Source: Lachnospiraceae bacterium
GTDB taxonomy: Bacteria; Bacillota; Clostridia; Lachnospirales; Lachnospiraceae
DNA length: 10,999 nt
Direction of reading: 5' to 3'
Assembly (NCBI GenBank): GCA_019420465.1
Contig: JAHZHB010000110.1
Location: forward strand, 1 to 10,999
In this document: piece by piece, positions 1 to 7,082 of the stretch
How the letters are laid out: each line of letters opens with the position of its first letter
Numbering within the stretch: position 1 is the first letter of the stretch
The notes under the pieces: model-generated
What the model saw: only the letters and a program-made list of their open reading frames with translations
The model's database searches: none
Told to the model about the DNA's origin: nothing
Made by a program: the position numbers and the translations under genes

Positions 1-70
1 GTATGACAACGAGAACTCCTACACAAGCCAGATGGTTCGTACAATCAAATACTTCTCTGAGTTAGCATAA
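1..70 (+). CDS. gap: Glyceraldehyde-3-phosphate dehydrogenase, C-terminal end only
   Basis: This is the tail of a gene that starts before the window. Reading from base 2, the last 22 codons give YDNENSYTSQMVRTIKYFSE followed by LA and a TAA stop at 68-70. The run Y-D-N-E-x-S-Y-x-x-Q-x-V-R near the C-terminus is a hallmark of GAPDH, where it forms part of the catalytic domain and subunit contacts. GAPDH makes 1,3-bisphosphoglycerate, the substrate of the phosphoglycerate kinase encoded next, so the order gap-pgk-tpiA is as expected for a Firmicutes glycolytic operon. The first codon in view is cut by the window edge. Identity is inferred from this short tail plus context. Confidence 0.88.
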   Translation, partial: YDNENSYTSQMVRTIKYFSELA

Positions 71-117
71 GTTAAACCAGAGTGCGTGTTTTGTACGCAG
101 CATAAATAAGATCCAAC

Positions 118-152
118 AAAGGGTCCGGTCTTTAGGGACCGGACCTTTTTTG
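118..152 (+). terminator. Rho-independent terminator between gap and pgk
   Basis: A perfect 9-bp GC-rich stem (GGTCCGGTC at 122-130 with GACCGGACC at 137-145) has a 6-nt loop and is followed by a run of T at 146-151; the A-rich bases 118-120 can extend the stem against the T run. No convincing promoter lies in the 31 bases between it and pgk, so pgk probably depends on read-through or on RNA processing. Confidence 0.85.
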
Positions 153-183
153 TTTGGCGAAAGACAACAGGAGGTAAGAAACA

Positions 184-1395
184 ATGGGTTTAAACAAAAA
201 GACCGTAGATGATTTAAAAGATCTCAAAGGTAAAAGAGTCCTTGTCCGCTGCGACTTCAATGTGCCGCTGCAGGATGGCAAAATCACAGATGAGACACGT
301 ATCGTAGCAGCTCTGCCGACCATCAAAAAACTGACCGGCGAAGGTGCAAAGGTAATTCTGTGCTCTCACCTTGGCAAAGTAAAGAACGGACCGAACGAAG
401 GCGAGTCCCTGGCTCCGGTAGCTGAGAGACTGGCTGAAAAGCTGGGTGCTCCGGTAAACTTCGTATCTGATTACAACGTAACAGGCGAAGCTGCTACAAA
501 GGCTGTTGCTGAGATGAAGGACGGTGATGTTGTTCTTCTGCAGAATACACGTTTCCGTGGCAAAGAAGAGACAAAGAACGGCGAAGAGTTCTCCAAAGAG
601 CTGGCTGATCTGGCAGACGATTATGTATGCGATGCTTTCGGTTCTTCCCACAGAGCACATGCTTCCGTAGCCGGTGTAACCAAATACATCCGTGAAAAAG
701 GCGGCAACTGTGCGGTTGGTTATCTGATGCAGAAAGAGATCGAATTCCTCGGCAATGCTGTTGAGAATCCGGTACGTCCGTTCGTAGCTATCCTTGGCGG
801 ATCTAAAGTATCTTCCAAGATCTCCGTTATCAACAACCTGCTTGAAAAAGTAGATACACTGATCATCGGTGGCGGTATGGCCTATACATTTGCAAAGGCC
901 AGAGGCTTTGAGATTGGTAAATCCCTGGTTGAGGATGATTACGTAGAGTACGCAAAAGAGATGATCGAGAAAGCAAAAGCCAAAGGTGTAAACTTCCTGC
1001 TTCCGGTTGATAATGTCGTAGCCAAAGAGTTCAGCAACGATGCTGAGTCCCGCGTTGTCGGTGACAATATGGCAGCTGATGAGATGGGTATGGATATCGG
1101 ACCGAAGACAAGAGAGCTGTACGCAGAGGCTGTTAAAGATGCCAAGACTGTTGTATGGAACGGACCGATGGGCGTATTCGAAATGCCGAATTTCGCAGCA
1201 GGTACTGTTGCCGTAGCGAAAGCTCTGGCTGATATCGACGGTATCACGATCATCGGTGGTGGTGATTCCGCAGCAGCTGTAAACCAGCTTGGTTTCGGTG
1301 ACAAGATGAGCCATATCTCCACTGGCGGTGGCGCTTCTCTGGAATTCCTTGAGGGTAAGGAGCTTCCGGGCGTAGCAGCTGCAGATGACAAATAA
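184..1395 (+). CDS. pgk: Phosphoglycerate kinase
   Basis: This cytosolic enzyme transfers the acyl phosphate of 1,3-bisphosphoglycerate to ADP, giving 3-phosphoglycerate and the first ATP of glycolysis. The 403-residue length is normal for bacterial PGK. The N-terminal substrate domain shows RCDFNVP (residues 22-28, with D24 and N26), SHLG at 61-64, NTRF at 121-124 and SHRAHA at 155-160. The C-terminal nucleotide domain shows GGSKVSSK at 205-212, VWNGPMGVFE at 324-333, GGGDSAAAV at 358-366 and STGGGASLE at 379-387. The ATG sits 8 bases after CAGGAGGT (168-175), which fixes the start. The segment after SHLG reads KVKNGP instead of the common RPKG, a mild variant. Codon use is strongly biased, as in a highly expressed gene. 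tpiA follows after 40 bases with no terminator between, so the two are probably co-transcribed. Confidence 0.98.
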   Translation: MGLNKKTVDDLKDLKGKRVLVRCDFNVPLQDGKITDETRIVAALPTIKKLTGEGAKVILCSHLGKVKNGPNEGESLAPVAERLAEKLGAPVNFVSDYNVTGEAATKAVAEMKDGDVVLLQNTRFRGKEETKNGEEFSKELADLADDYVCDAFGSSHRAHASVAGVTKYIREKGGNCAVGYLMQKEIEFLGNAVENPVRPFVAILGGSKVSSKISVINNLLEKVDTLIIGGGMAYTFAKARGFEIGKSLVEDDYVEYAKEMIEKAKAKGVNFLLPVDNVVAKEFSNDAESRVVGDNMAADEMGMDIGPKTRELYAEAVKDAKTVVWNGPMGVFEMPNFAAGTVAVAKALADIDGITIIGGGDSAAAVNQLGFGDKMSHISTGGGASLEFLEGKELPGVAAADDK

Positions 1396-1435
1396 GATAC
1401 ACAAAACAATATAAAATTTCAGGAGGATACATCCC

Positions 1436-2185
1436 ATGGCAAGAAGAAAAATCGTTGCTGGTAACTGGAAGATGAACATGACTCCCAGCGAAGCAGTTAA
1501 ATTAGTAGAAACACTGAAACCGTTAGTAGTCAGCGATGACGTAGACGTAGTATTCTGCGTACCGGCTATCGACATCGTACCGGTAGTTGAGGCCTGCAAG
1601 GGTTCCAACATCGAGGTAGGTGCTGAAAACATGTATTTCGAGGAGAAAGGTGCTTACACAGGTGAGATCTCTGCAGCAATGCTGAAAGATGCCGGTGTTA
1701 AATACGTTATCCTTGGACATTCCGAGAGAAGAGATTACTTCAAAGAGGATGACGCTCTGCTGAACAAGAAAGTGAAAAAAGCTTTCGAAGCAGGTCTGAC
1801 TCCGATCCTTTGCTGCGGTGAGACACTGGAGCAGAGAGAAATGGGCATCACTCTGGACTGGATCCGCACACAGATCAAATCCGATCTGGTTGGCGTAAGC
1901 GCAGAGCAGGTTGCTTCCATGGTTATCGCATACGAGCCGATCTGGGCTATCGGAACAGGCAAGACAGCTACATCCGATCAGGCAGAAGAGGTTTGCGGCG
2001 CTATCCGTGAGTGCATCAAAGAAGTATATGACGAAGCTACAGCAGAAGCTGTTCGTATCCAGTACGGCGGATCTGTAAATGCAGGAAATGCAGCAGAGCT
2101 GTTCGCAAAAGCTGACATCGACGGTGGTCTGGTAGGCGGAGCTTCTCTGAAACCGGATTTCGGAAAGATCGTAAACTACAAATAA
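1436..2185 (+). CDS. tpiA: Triosephosphate isomerase
   Basis: It interconverts dihydroxyacetone phosphate and glyceraldehyde-3-phosphate in the cytosol, feeding both aldolase products into GAPDH. The protein of 249 residues is full length for a TIM barrel. Visible are NWKMN (10-14, with catalytic K12), GHSERR (94-99, with electrophile H95), AYEPIWAIGTGK (165-176, with catalytic base E167 and flexible loop 6), and the phosphate-binding YGGSV (210-214) and GG at 234-235. AGGAGG at 1421-1426, nine bases before the ATG, supports the start. It lies 40 bases after pgk in the same transcription unit and is followed by a hairpin that probably ends that unit. Confidence 0.98.
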   Translation: MARRKIVAGNWKMNMTPSEAVKLVETLKPLVVSDDVDVVFCVPAIDIVPVVEACKGSNIEVGAENMYFEEKGAYTGEISAAMLKDAGVKYVILGHSERRDYFKEDDALLNKKVKKAFEAGLTPILCCGETLEQREMGITLDWIRTQIKSDLVGVSAEQVASMVIAYEPIWAIGTGKTATSDQAEEVCGAIRECIKEVYDEATAEAVRIQYGGSVNAGNAAELFAKADIDGGLVGGASLKPDFGKIVNYK

Positions 2186-2200
2186 GTAGCAGCTTTTATT

Positions 2201-2238
2201 TCCCCCGGCGGTCTTTTGGGCTTGTCGGGGGATTCTTT
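2201..2238 (+). terminator. Probable terminator after tpiA
   Basis: The arms TCCCCCG (2201-2207) and CGGGGGA (2226-2232) pair perfectly, with possible weaker G-T pairing inside, and are followed by TTCTTTA. The stem is strong but the T tract is interrupted, so termination may be partial and some transcription could enter the NYN-LOTUS gene. Confidence 0.62.
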
Positions 2239-2406
2239 ATCTGAACGATTTTTACAGTGTATTTTGGAGGAAGGCGTAGGTTTGCCCGGTAGATACAGGT
2301 GAACAGCTTATACACGGGGAAAAAGAGGGTATCCACTGCAGCAGGTGCAGGATCTGTGGATATCTGCCCGGAAAACAGAACATACTGTGGAAAGGAATAA
2401 CAACCT
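2239..2406. other. Intergenic leader of the NYN-LOTUS gene
   Basis: No convincing promoter with two good hexamers was found in this stretch. It contains an imperfect hairpin: TATCCAC (2330-2336) pairs with GTGGATA (2356-2362), and inside it CTGCA (2336-2340) can pair with TGCAG (2346-2350). It ends in an A-rich AAAGGA (2391-2396), the likely ribosome binding site of the following gene. A GGAGG at about 2266 has no ORF of note behind it. Confidence 0.45.
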
Positions 2407-3378
2407 ATGGAAGATTTACGTTATGCTGTTCTGATTGATTCAGACAACATTTCGGCAAAGTATATCCGGTATATCCTGGATGAAATGACAAAGTACGGTG
2501 CGGTGACCTATAAGCGTATCTACGGTGACTGGACCAGTACACAGACCAGCCGCTGGAAAAAGGAACTTCTGGAAAACTCGATCAGTCCGATCCAGCAGTT
2601 TTCCAATACGACAGGAAAAAATGCCACAGATTCCGCGCTGATCATCGATGCGATGGATATTCTGTATACAGGAAATGTGGATGGTTTCTGTATCGTGTCC
2701 AGTGACGGTGATTTTACCCGTCTGGCAGGACGTTTAAGAGAGTCAGGTATGGATGTGATCGGTATGGGAGAGACAAAGACGCCACGTTCTTTCCGTGCTG
2801 CCTGTACCGTATTTACCAATCTGGAGCTTCTGGCTGCCCAGGAAGATGAAAACCGCAAGGAAAAGACAGCTTCCGGCAAAAAGAAAAAGGCGGATAAAAA
2901 TCATGCCGCCGCAGAGGAGTTTGTGCTTTCAAAACAGGATGTGGAGGAAGCAATCGCAGAGATCATCACCGGCAATGAAAATAATGGCAAGGAGACAGGT
3001 CTTGGTGAGATCGGCAGCCGTCTGGTCAAAAAATATTCCGACTTTGATGTGCGTACCTTCGGTTACAGCACGCTGTCGAAGTTTATCGAGGAAATGGAGC
3101 GTTTTGAGACGGTCAAGGATCACCACAATGTCTTTGTCCGCATGAAAGATACGAAAAAGACAAAGGAAAAGCTGGCTGCCTATGTGCTGGAGCTGATCCG
3201 TCAGGCAGGGGAAAACGGCATGGATCTTGGCTTTACCGGCCAAAAAGTGCACAATGCCTTTCCTGATTTTAATGTCAAAGAATATGGCTATGCCACGTTT
3301 TCAAAATTTTTGCAGAGCATCGGGCATGTGAGAATCGACGGAAACAATATTTTCTACGAAGAAGATACAGCGGTATAA
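2407..3378 (+). CDS. NYN (PIN-like) domain protein with two OST-HTH/LOTUS domains
   Basis: The 323-residue protein joins a LabA-like NYN domain (about 5-142) to a Lys-rich linker (about 149-165) and two C-terminal OST-HTH/LOTUS modules (about 174-247 and 253-318). The NYN part has the acidic pocket expected of this PIN-related nuclease fold: D11 and D13 in LIDSDN, D75 in the NATDSALIIDAMD segment, and D100 and D102 in SSDGDF. The two LOTUS modules are internal repeats, FDVRTFGYSTLSKFIEEM (213-230) matching FNVKEYGYATFSKFLQSI (288-305). NYN domains are generally metal-dependent RNases and LOTUS domains bind RNA or partner proteins, so an RNA-processing or decay role is inferred; the substrate is unknown. 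There is no signal peptide or membrane segment. The ATG at 2407 has AAAGGA ten bases upstream. Codon use is less biased than in its glycolytic neighbours. Confidence 0.9.
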   Translation: MEDLRYAVLIDSDNISAKYIRYILDEMTKYGAVTYKRIYGDWTSTQTSRWKKELLENSISPIQQFSNTTGKNATDSALIIDAMDILYTGNVDGFCIVSSDGDFTRLAGRLRESGMDVIGMGETKTPRSFRAACTVFTNLELLAAQEDENRKEKTASGKKKKADKNHAAAEEFVLSKQDVEEAIAEIITGNENNGKETGLGEIGSRLVKKYSDFDVRTFGYSTLSKFIEEMERFETVKDHHNVFVRMKDTKKTKEKLAAYVLELIRQAGENGMDLGFTGQKVHNAFPDFNVKEYGYATFSKFLQSIGHVRIDGNNIFYEEDTAV

Positions 3379-3447
3379 AACATGGGCCGTCTGTGCGGAT
3401 TTCCCGGAAATCAGGTATAAAGGCATATATTTGTATAGCACTTAGTC

Positions 3448-3476
3448 TTGAATAATCCGGGCAGATTTGTTATATT
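3448..3476 (+). promoter_or_regulatory. Promoter for gpmI
   Basis: TTGAAT (3448-3453) and TATATT (3471-3476) are separated by exactly 17 bases, a good sigma-A type promoter. Transcription would begin near 3483 and give a leader of about 75 bases, so gpmI has its own start in addition to any read-through. Confidence 0.7.
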
Positions 3477-3500
3477 ACCCATGGAGTTTTATGCACACAG

Positions 3501-3524
3501 CACCGGCCCTTTTTTTCGCCGGTG
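3501..3524 (+). other. Hairpin in the gpmI leader
   Basis: CACCGGC (3501-3507) pairs perfectly with GCCGGTG (3518-3524) around a loop made almost entirely of T. It lies downstream of the predicted start and about 20 bases before the ribosome binding site AAGGAGA (3544-3550). Because the T run is inside the loop and not after the stem, it is not a normal terminator; an mRNA-stabilising or regulatory element is possible. Confidence 0.45.
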
Positions 3525-3556
3525 TATGACAATACAGATAAAAAAGGAGAAATCAT

Positions 3557-5098
3557 ATGAGTAAGAAACCTACCGTATTACTGATCCTGGATGGTTATGG
3601 ACTGAATGACAATCCGAAGGGCAATGCCGTTGCTATGGCAAAGACCCCGGTTATGGATAAGCTGATGAAAGAGTATCCGTTCGTTAAAGGCTATGCCAGC
3701 GGAATGGCTGTCGGTCTGCCGGACGGACAGATGGGTAACTCTGAGGTTGGCCACCTGAATATGGGTGCCGGCCGTATCGTATATCAGGAGCTGACACGTA
3801 TCACCAAAGAGATCGAGGACGGTACGTTTTTTGAAAACGAAGAGCTTCTGGCTGCTGGTGAAAATGTAAAGAAAAACGATTCCGCACTGCACTGCTTCGG
3901 TCTTCTGTCTGACGGTGGTGTACACAGCCACAACACACATCTGTATGGTCTTTTAGAGCTGGCAAAGAGACATGGCCTGAAAAAAGTCTATGTACACTGC
4001 TTCCTTGACGGTCGTGACACACCGCCGGCATCCGGAAAGAGCTATATTGAAGAGCTGCAGGCAAAGATGGACGAGATCGGTGTAGGTGAGATTGGTGTTG
4101 TATCCGGCCGTTACTATGCAATGGACCGTGACAACAACTGGGATCGTGTGGAAAAAGCTTACGTTGCCCTGACAAAGGGTGAGGGTGTAAAAGCCACAGA
4201 TGCAGCAGAAGCTGTACAGAAATCCTACGATGAGGGTGTGACAGATGAGTTTGTCGTACCGACAGTGATCGAAAAGGACGGAGCACCGGTAGCTACAGTC
4301 AAAGACGGTGACAGTGTAGTCTTCTTCAACTTCCGTCCGGACCGTGCAAGAGAGATCACACGTGCGTTCTGCGCTGATGATTTCACTGGCTTTGCCAGAG
4401 AGAGAAAGCTGGATATCGAGTTTGTATGCTTCACAGAGTATGATGTGACGATTCCGAACAAGCGTATCGCTTTCAAGAAAGTAGAAGTAACCAATACCTT
4501 TGGTGAGTGGCTGGCTGCCAACCATATGACACAGGCCCGTATCGCCGAGACAGAGAAGTATGCACACGTTACCTTCTTCTTCAACGGCGGTGTAGAGGCT
4601 CCGAACGAGGGCGAGGACCGTATTCTGGTCGATTCCCCGAAATATGTACCGACATACGACAAAAAGCCGAGAATGAGCGCTTATACCGTTTGTGACGAAC
4701 TGAGTAAAGCTATCACAGGTGGTAAATATGATGTGATCATCTGTAACTTCGCCAACCCGGATATGGTCGGCCATACCGGTGTGGAAAAAGCTGCTGTAAA
4801 AGCTGTCGAGGTTATTGATGAGTGCGTAGGCGAGATCGTAAACTTTATCAAAGAAGTAGACGGCACACTGTTTATCTGTGCTGACCACGGTAACGTAGAG
4901 CAGCTGATCGACTACGAGACAGGCGAACCGTTCACCGCACATACAACCAATCCGGTACCGTTCATCCTGGTCAATGCAGATCCGGCTTACAAGCTGCGTG
5001 AGAATGGCTGCCTGGCAGATATCGTACCGACACTGATCGAGCTGATGGGTAAAGAGCAGCCGAAGGAGATGACGGGTAAGTCTCTGCTGGTGAAATAA
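3557..5098 (+). CDS. gpmI: 2,3-bisphosphoglycerate-independent phosphoglycerate mutase
   Basis: It interconverts 3- and 2-phosphoglycerate through a phosphoserine intermediate, using two manganese ions, in the cytosol. The 513-residue length is typical of this alkaline-phosphatase-superfamily enzyme. The phosphatase-type domain supplies D12 (LDGYG), catalytic S62 (GNSEVGH), D402 and H406 (NPDMVGHTG), D443 and H444 (ADHGN), and H462. The inserted transferase domain supplies H123 (GVHSH), GRDTPP (152-157), R185 and R191 (SGRYYAMDRD), RPDR at 260-263, and K334. All expected metal and substrate ligands appear present. AAGGAGA seven bases before the ATG supports the start. It has its own promoter and a strong terminator. 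Codon use is strongly biased, as in pgk and tpiA. Confidence 0.98.
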   Translation: MSKKPTVLLILDGYGLNDNPKGNAVAMAKTPVMDKLMKEYPFVKGYASGMAVGLPDGQMGNSEVGHLNMGAGRIVYQELTRITKEIEDGTFFENEELLAAGENVKKNDSALHCFGLLSDGGVHSHNTHLYGLLELAKRHGLKKVYVHCFLDGRDTPPASGKSYIEELQAKMDEIGVGEIGVVSGRYYAMDRDNNWDRVEKAYVALTKGEGVKATDAAEAVQKSYDEGVTDEFVVPTVIEKDGAPVATVKDGDSVVFFNFRPDRAREITRAFCADDFTGFARERKLDIEFVCFTEYDVTIPNKRIAFKKVEVTNTFGEWLAANHMTQARIAETEKYAHVTFFFNGGVEAPNEGEDRILVDSPKYVPTYDKKPRMSAYTVCDELSKAITGGKYDVIICNFANPDMVGHTGVEKAAVKAVEVIDECVGEIVNFIKEVDGTLFICADHGNVEQLIDYETGEPFTAHTTNPVPFILVNADPAYKLRENGCLADIVPTLIELMGKEQPKEMTGKSLLVK

Positions 5099-5167
5099 AT
5101 GCAGCATCGTGCGAAGTCATAAAAGATAAATCTGTAAATGACAAAATAAAATAGTTTCAGTAAGCGC

Positions 5168-5204
5168 AAAAATCCCGGACAATCTGTAATGTCCGGGATT
5201 TTTT
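5168..5204 (+). terminator. Strong terminator after gpmI
   Basis: A perfect 12-bp stem (5169-5180 with 5191-5202) with GC core ATCCCGGAC/GTCCGGGAT has a 10-base loop and ends in a run of six T. The left arm begins with an A run, so it could act in both directions. It separates gpmI from eno. Confidence 0.92.
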
Positions 5205-5244
5205 GTGTCACGTATATTCTGCAAAAAAATATTAGTTTATACGG

Positions 5245-5276
5245 TTCAATTCAGATTCTGCATACTTCGTATAAAA
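5245..5276 (+). promoter_or_regulatory. Possible promoter for eno
   Basis: A good -10 (TATAAA at 5270-5275) lies about 70 bases before the eno start and downstream of the gpmI terminator. The matching -35 is weak: TCAATT (5246-5251) at 18 bases or TTCAAT at 19. The preceding terminator argues that eno needs its own promoter here. Confidence 0.45.
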
Positions 5277-5345
5277 TGCTATCCTGGCGGAAATACTGAC
5301 TTTGGATATGTGTTTAAGTCAGAGAATAAAGGAGGTATTTTTGCT

Positions 5346-6680
5346 ATGTTTCGATATCTGCCGATCCGCAGGATAAACGCCAGAGAAATCCTTGATTCCC
5401 GGGGAAATCCCACTGTAGAAGTAGAAGTTACCGTAGGAGAAGGTATCATCGGGCTGGATGGTCATACAGGCAGGGCTATGGTGCCCTCCGGTGCATCGAC
5501 CGGAAGCTACGAAGCCCTGGAACTCAGAGACAAAGATACAGACAGATATCATGGAAAAGGCGTACAAAAGGCAGTCGAACATGTCAATACACAGCTTGCA
5601 GAGGTTCTGGTAGGTGAAAATGCCCTGAATCAGGAATATATCGATCATCTGCTGAGGGAAACTGACGGGACGGAGAATAAGGAACATCTCGGGGCCAATG
5701 CCCTTTTGGGCGCATCGCTGGCTGTTGCCCGGGCGGCGGCAAAGGCGCTTCGTATTCCGCTGTATCGTTATCTGGGCGGATGTTACACTACCAAATTGCC
5801 GGTACCGATGATGAATATTATAAACGGAGGTGCACATACCGACACAGGACTGGATTTTCAGGAGTTTATGATCATTCCCGGAAAGGCAGACAGCTTTGCT
5901 GAGGCACTGCAGATGGGAACAGAGGTTTATCATACACTGAAAGCGTTACTGAAAGAAAAAGGCTATGTTACGGCAGTCGGTGATGAGGGCGGCTTTGCAC
6001 CGGATATGGCGAATGCAAAAGAGGTGTTGCAGGTGCTGTGTGAAGCCGTGGAAAAAAGCGGCTACCGCTGCGGGGAAGATGTCTGGTTTGCGATGGATGC
6101 CGCTGCCAGTGAGCTGTATGACAGGGAACGTCAGGCCTATGTCTTCCACAGGGAAGGTAAGGAAAAGGGACAGCCGATTCTTCGGACAACGACGGAGCTG
6201 ATCTCTTATTATGAAGAACTGATCCGGGAATTTCCGCTGCTCTCTATTGAAGATGGCCTGCGGGAAGATGACTGGGAAGGCTGGCAGACGATGACAGCCC
6301 GGCTGGGAGATAAGGTGCAGCTGGTCGGTGACGATCTCTTTGTGACCAACCCGGCCCGGGTAAAGGGTGGAATCCATCTTGGCGTGGCCAATGCGGTGCT
6401 TGTCAAGGTGAACCAGATTGGTACTCTGACCGAAGCTATGCAGACGATCCGTATGGCGCAGCAGGCAGGCTACCGTACGATAATATCTCACCGTTCAGGA
6501 GAAACAGAGGATACTTTTATAGCGGATCTCTCTGTAGCCTGTGGTGCCGGACAGATCAAGACCGGTGCGCCATGCCGGACAGAGCGGACGGCCAAATACA
6601 ACCAGCTTTTGCGCATCGAGGAATATATCGGCAGTGTAGCCGAATACAGTTGCCCGTTCTGTACGGAAAAGCTGGAATAA
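5346..6680 (+). CDS. eno: Enolase (phosphopyruvate hydratase), divergent form
   Basis: It dehydrates 2-phosphoglycerate to phosphoenolpyruvate, the step after gpmI. The 444 residues include the catalytic loop SGAST (48-52), GGAH (161-164), GDEGG with general acid E214, metal ligands D251, E302 (SIEDG) and D329 (GDDLF), K354 (VKVNQIGT), SHRSGET (381-387) and K405 (IKTGAP). ATG 5346 is chosen because AAAGGAGGT (5328-5336) lies nine bases upstream and the DSRGNPTVE motif then sits at the usual place; an in-frame GTG at 5205 lies in the preceding terminator. Two oddities stand out. The C-terminus ends in SCPFCTEKLE, where classical enolases usually end in an aromatic-rich FYNL-type tail. Codon use (CGG, GGG, CCC) is also less biased than in pgk or gpmI. 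It may be a paralogue of a main enolase encoded elsewhere; this cannot be told from the window. Confidence 0.95.
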   Translation: MFRYLPIRRINAREILDSRGNPTVEVEVTVGEGIIGLDGHTGRAMVPSGASTGSYEALELRDKDTDRYHGKGVQKAVEHVNTQLAEVLVGENALNQEYIDHLLRETDGTENKEHLGANALLGASLAVARAAAKALRIPLYRYLGGCYTTKLPVPMMNIINGGAHTDTGLDFQEFMIIPGKADSFAEALQMGTEVYHTLKALLKEKGYVTAVGDEGGFAPDMANAKEVLQVLCEAVEKSGYRCGEDVWFAMDAAASELYDRERQAYVFHREGKEKGQPILRTTTELISYYEELIREFPLLSIEDGLREDDWEGWQTMTARLGDKVQLVGDDLFVTNPARVKGGIHLGVANAVLVKVNQIGTLTEAMQTIRMAQQAGYRTIISHRSGETEDTFIADLSVACGAGQIKTGAPCRTERTAKYNQLLRIEEYIGSVAEYSCPFCTEKLE

Positions 6681-6734
6681 AAGCGGATGTGCAGATATGA
6701 AGCGGAAATAAGTGTGCAAATACAGCGAAAATGC

Positions 6735-6763
6735 TTGAAACTGTGCAGATTCTGTGCTACTAT
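6735..6763 (+). promoter_or_regulatory. Promoter for secG
   Basis: TTGAAA (6735-6740) and TACTAT (6758-6763) are 17 bases apart, and TGC directly before the -10 makes an extended -10. This is a strong sigma-A type promoter about 30 bases before the secG start. No terminator is visible after eno, so read-through may add to it. Confidence 0.8.
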
Positions 6764-6792
6764 AGACTAAGTTTGTACAGGAGGTAGACATT

Positions 6793-7035
6793 TTGGAGAT
6801 CTTAAGAACCATCATTACGATTATATATGTTATAGATTGTATTGCACTTACCGTAGTTGTGCTTATGCAGGAAGGTAAACAGAAAGGACTCGGCGTGATC
6901 GGCGGCGGCAATACCGCAGATACCTACTGGGGACAGAACAAGATGCGTTCCAAAGAGGGCGTGCTGATCAAGTCCACAAAGGCTATGGCAGTTCTTTTCA
7001 TTATCTTATCTGTAGTATTAAACATGAACTTTTAA
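6793..7035 (+). CDS. secG: Preprotein translocase subunit SecG
   Basis: SecG is a small accessory membrane subunit of the SecYEG channel that supports protein export. The 80 residues show the family layout: a first membrane helix (about 4-25, IITIIYVIDCIALTVVVLM), a polar loop with G-rich GVIGGGNTADTYWG (about 34-47), and a second helix (about 60-78, ending SVVLNMNF). The start is TTG: AGGAGGT (6779-6785) lies seven bases upstream and no better ATG is available, since the next one is inside the first helix. secG followed by rnr, smpB and ssrA is a conserved Firmicutes order. A hairpin terminator follows. Confidence 0.93.
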   Translation: MEILRTIITIIYVIDCIALTVVVLMQEGKQKGLGVIGGGNTADTYWGQNKMRSKEGVLIKSTKAMAVLFIILSVVLNMNF

Positions 7036-7040
7036 TCATG

Positions 7041-7075
7041 AGGCACTCTTGGAAGACCAGGGGTGCCTTATTTTT
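7041..7075 (+). terminator. Probable terminator after secG
   Basis: AGGCAC (7041-7046) pairs with GTGCCT (7063-7068), extended inward by weaker pairs, and is followed by TTA then five T (7071-7075). The stem is moderate. It lies before rnr, so rnr may be expressed by read-through; no clear promoter was found between the terminator and rnr. Confidence 0.65.
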
Positions 7076-7082
7076 GCTGTAA

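Noticed and set aside
91..107. Promoter between gap and pgk (TTGTAC and CATAAAT)
   Set aside because: The hexamers are not at usable spacing and lie upstream of the terminator, so they would not explain pgk expression.
214..1632. Long open frame of 472 codons on the minus strand over pgk and the start of tpiA
   Set aside because: It is antisense to two certain genes with strong codon bias, has no ribosome binding site, and its translation shows no recognisable domain; it is a shadow of the biased codons.
3398..3412. Hairpin GATTTC-CCG-GAAATC after the NYN-LOTUS gene as a terminator
   Set aside because: Six AT-rich pairs and no following T tract; too weak to call.
3953..5107. Minus-strand open frame of 384 codons over gpmI
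   Set aside because: It is antisense to a complete, well-supported enzyme gene, has Cys-rich low-sense translation and runs into the gpmI 3' end without initiation signals.
5205..5345. N-terminal extension of enolase from GTG 5205
   Set aside because: The GTG overlaps the end of the gpmI terminator, the extension has no enolase similarity, and a perfect AAAGGAGGT precedes ATG 5346.
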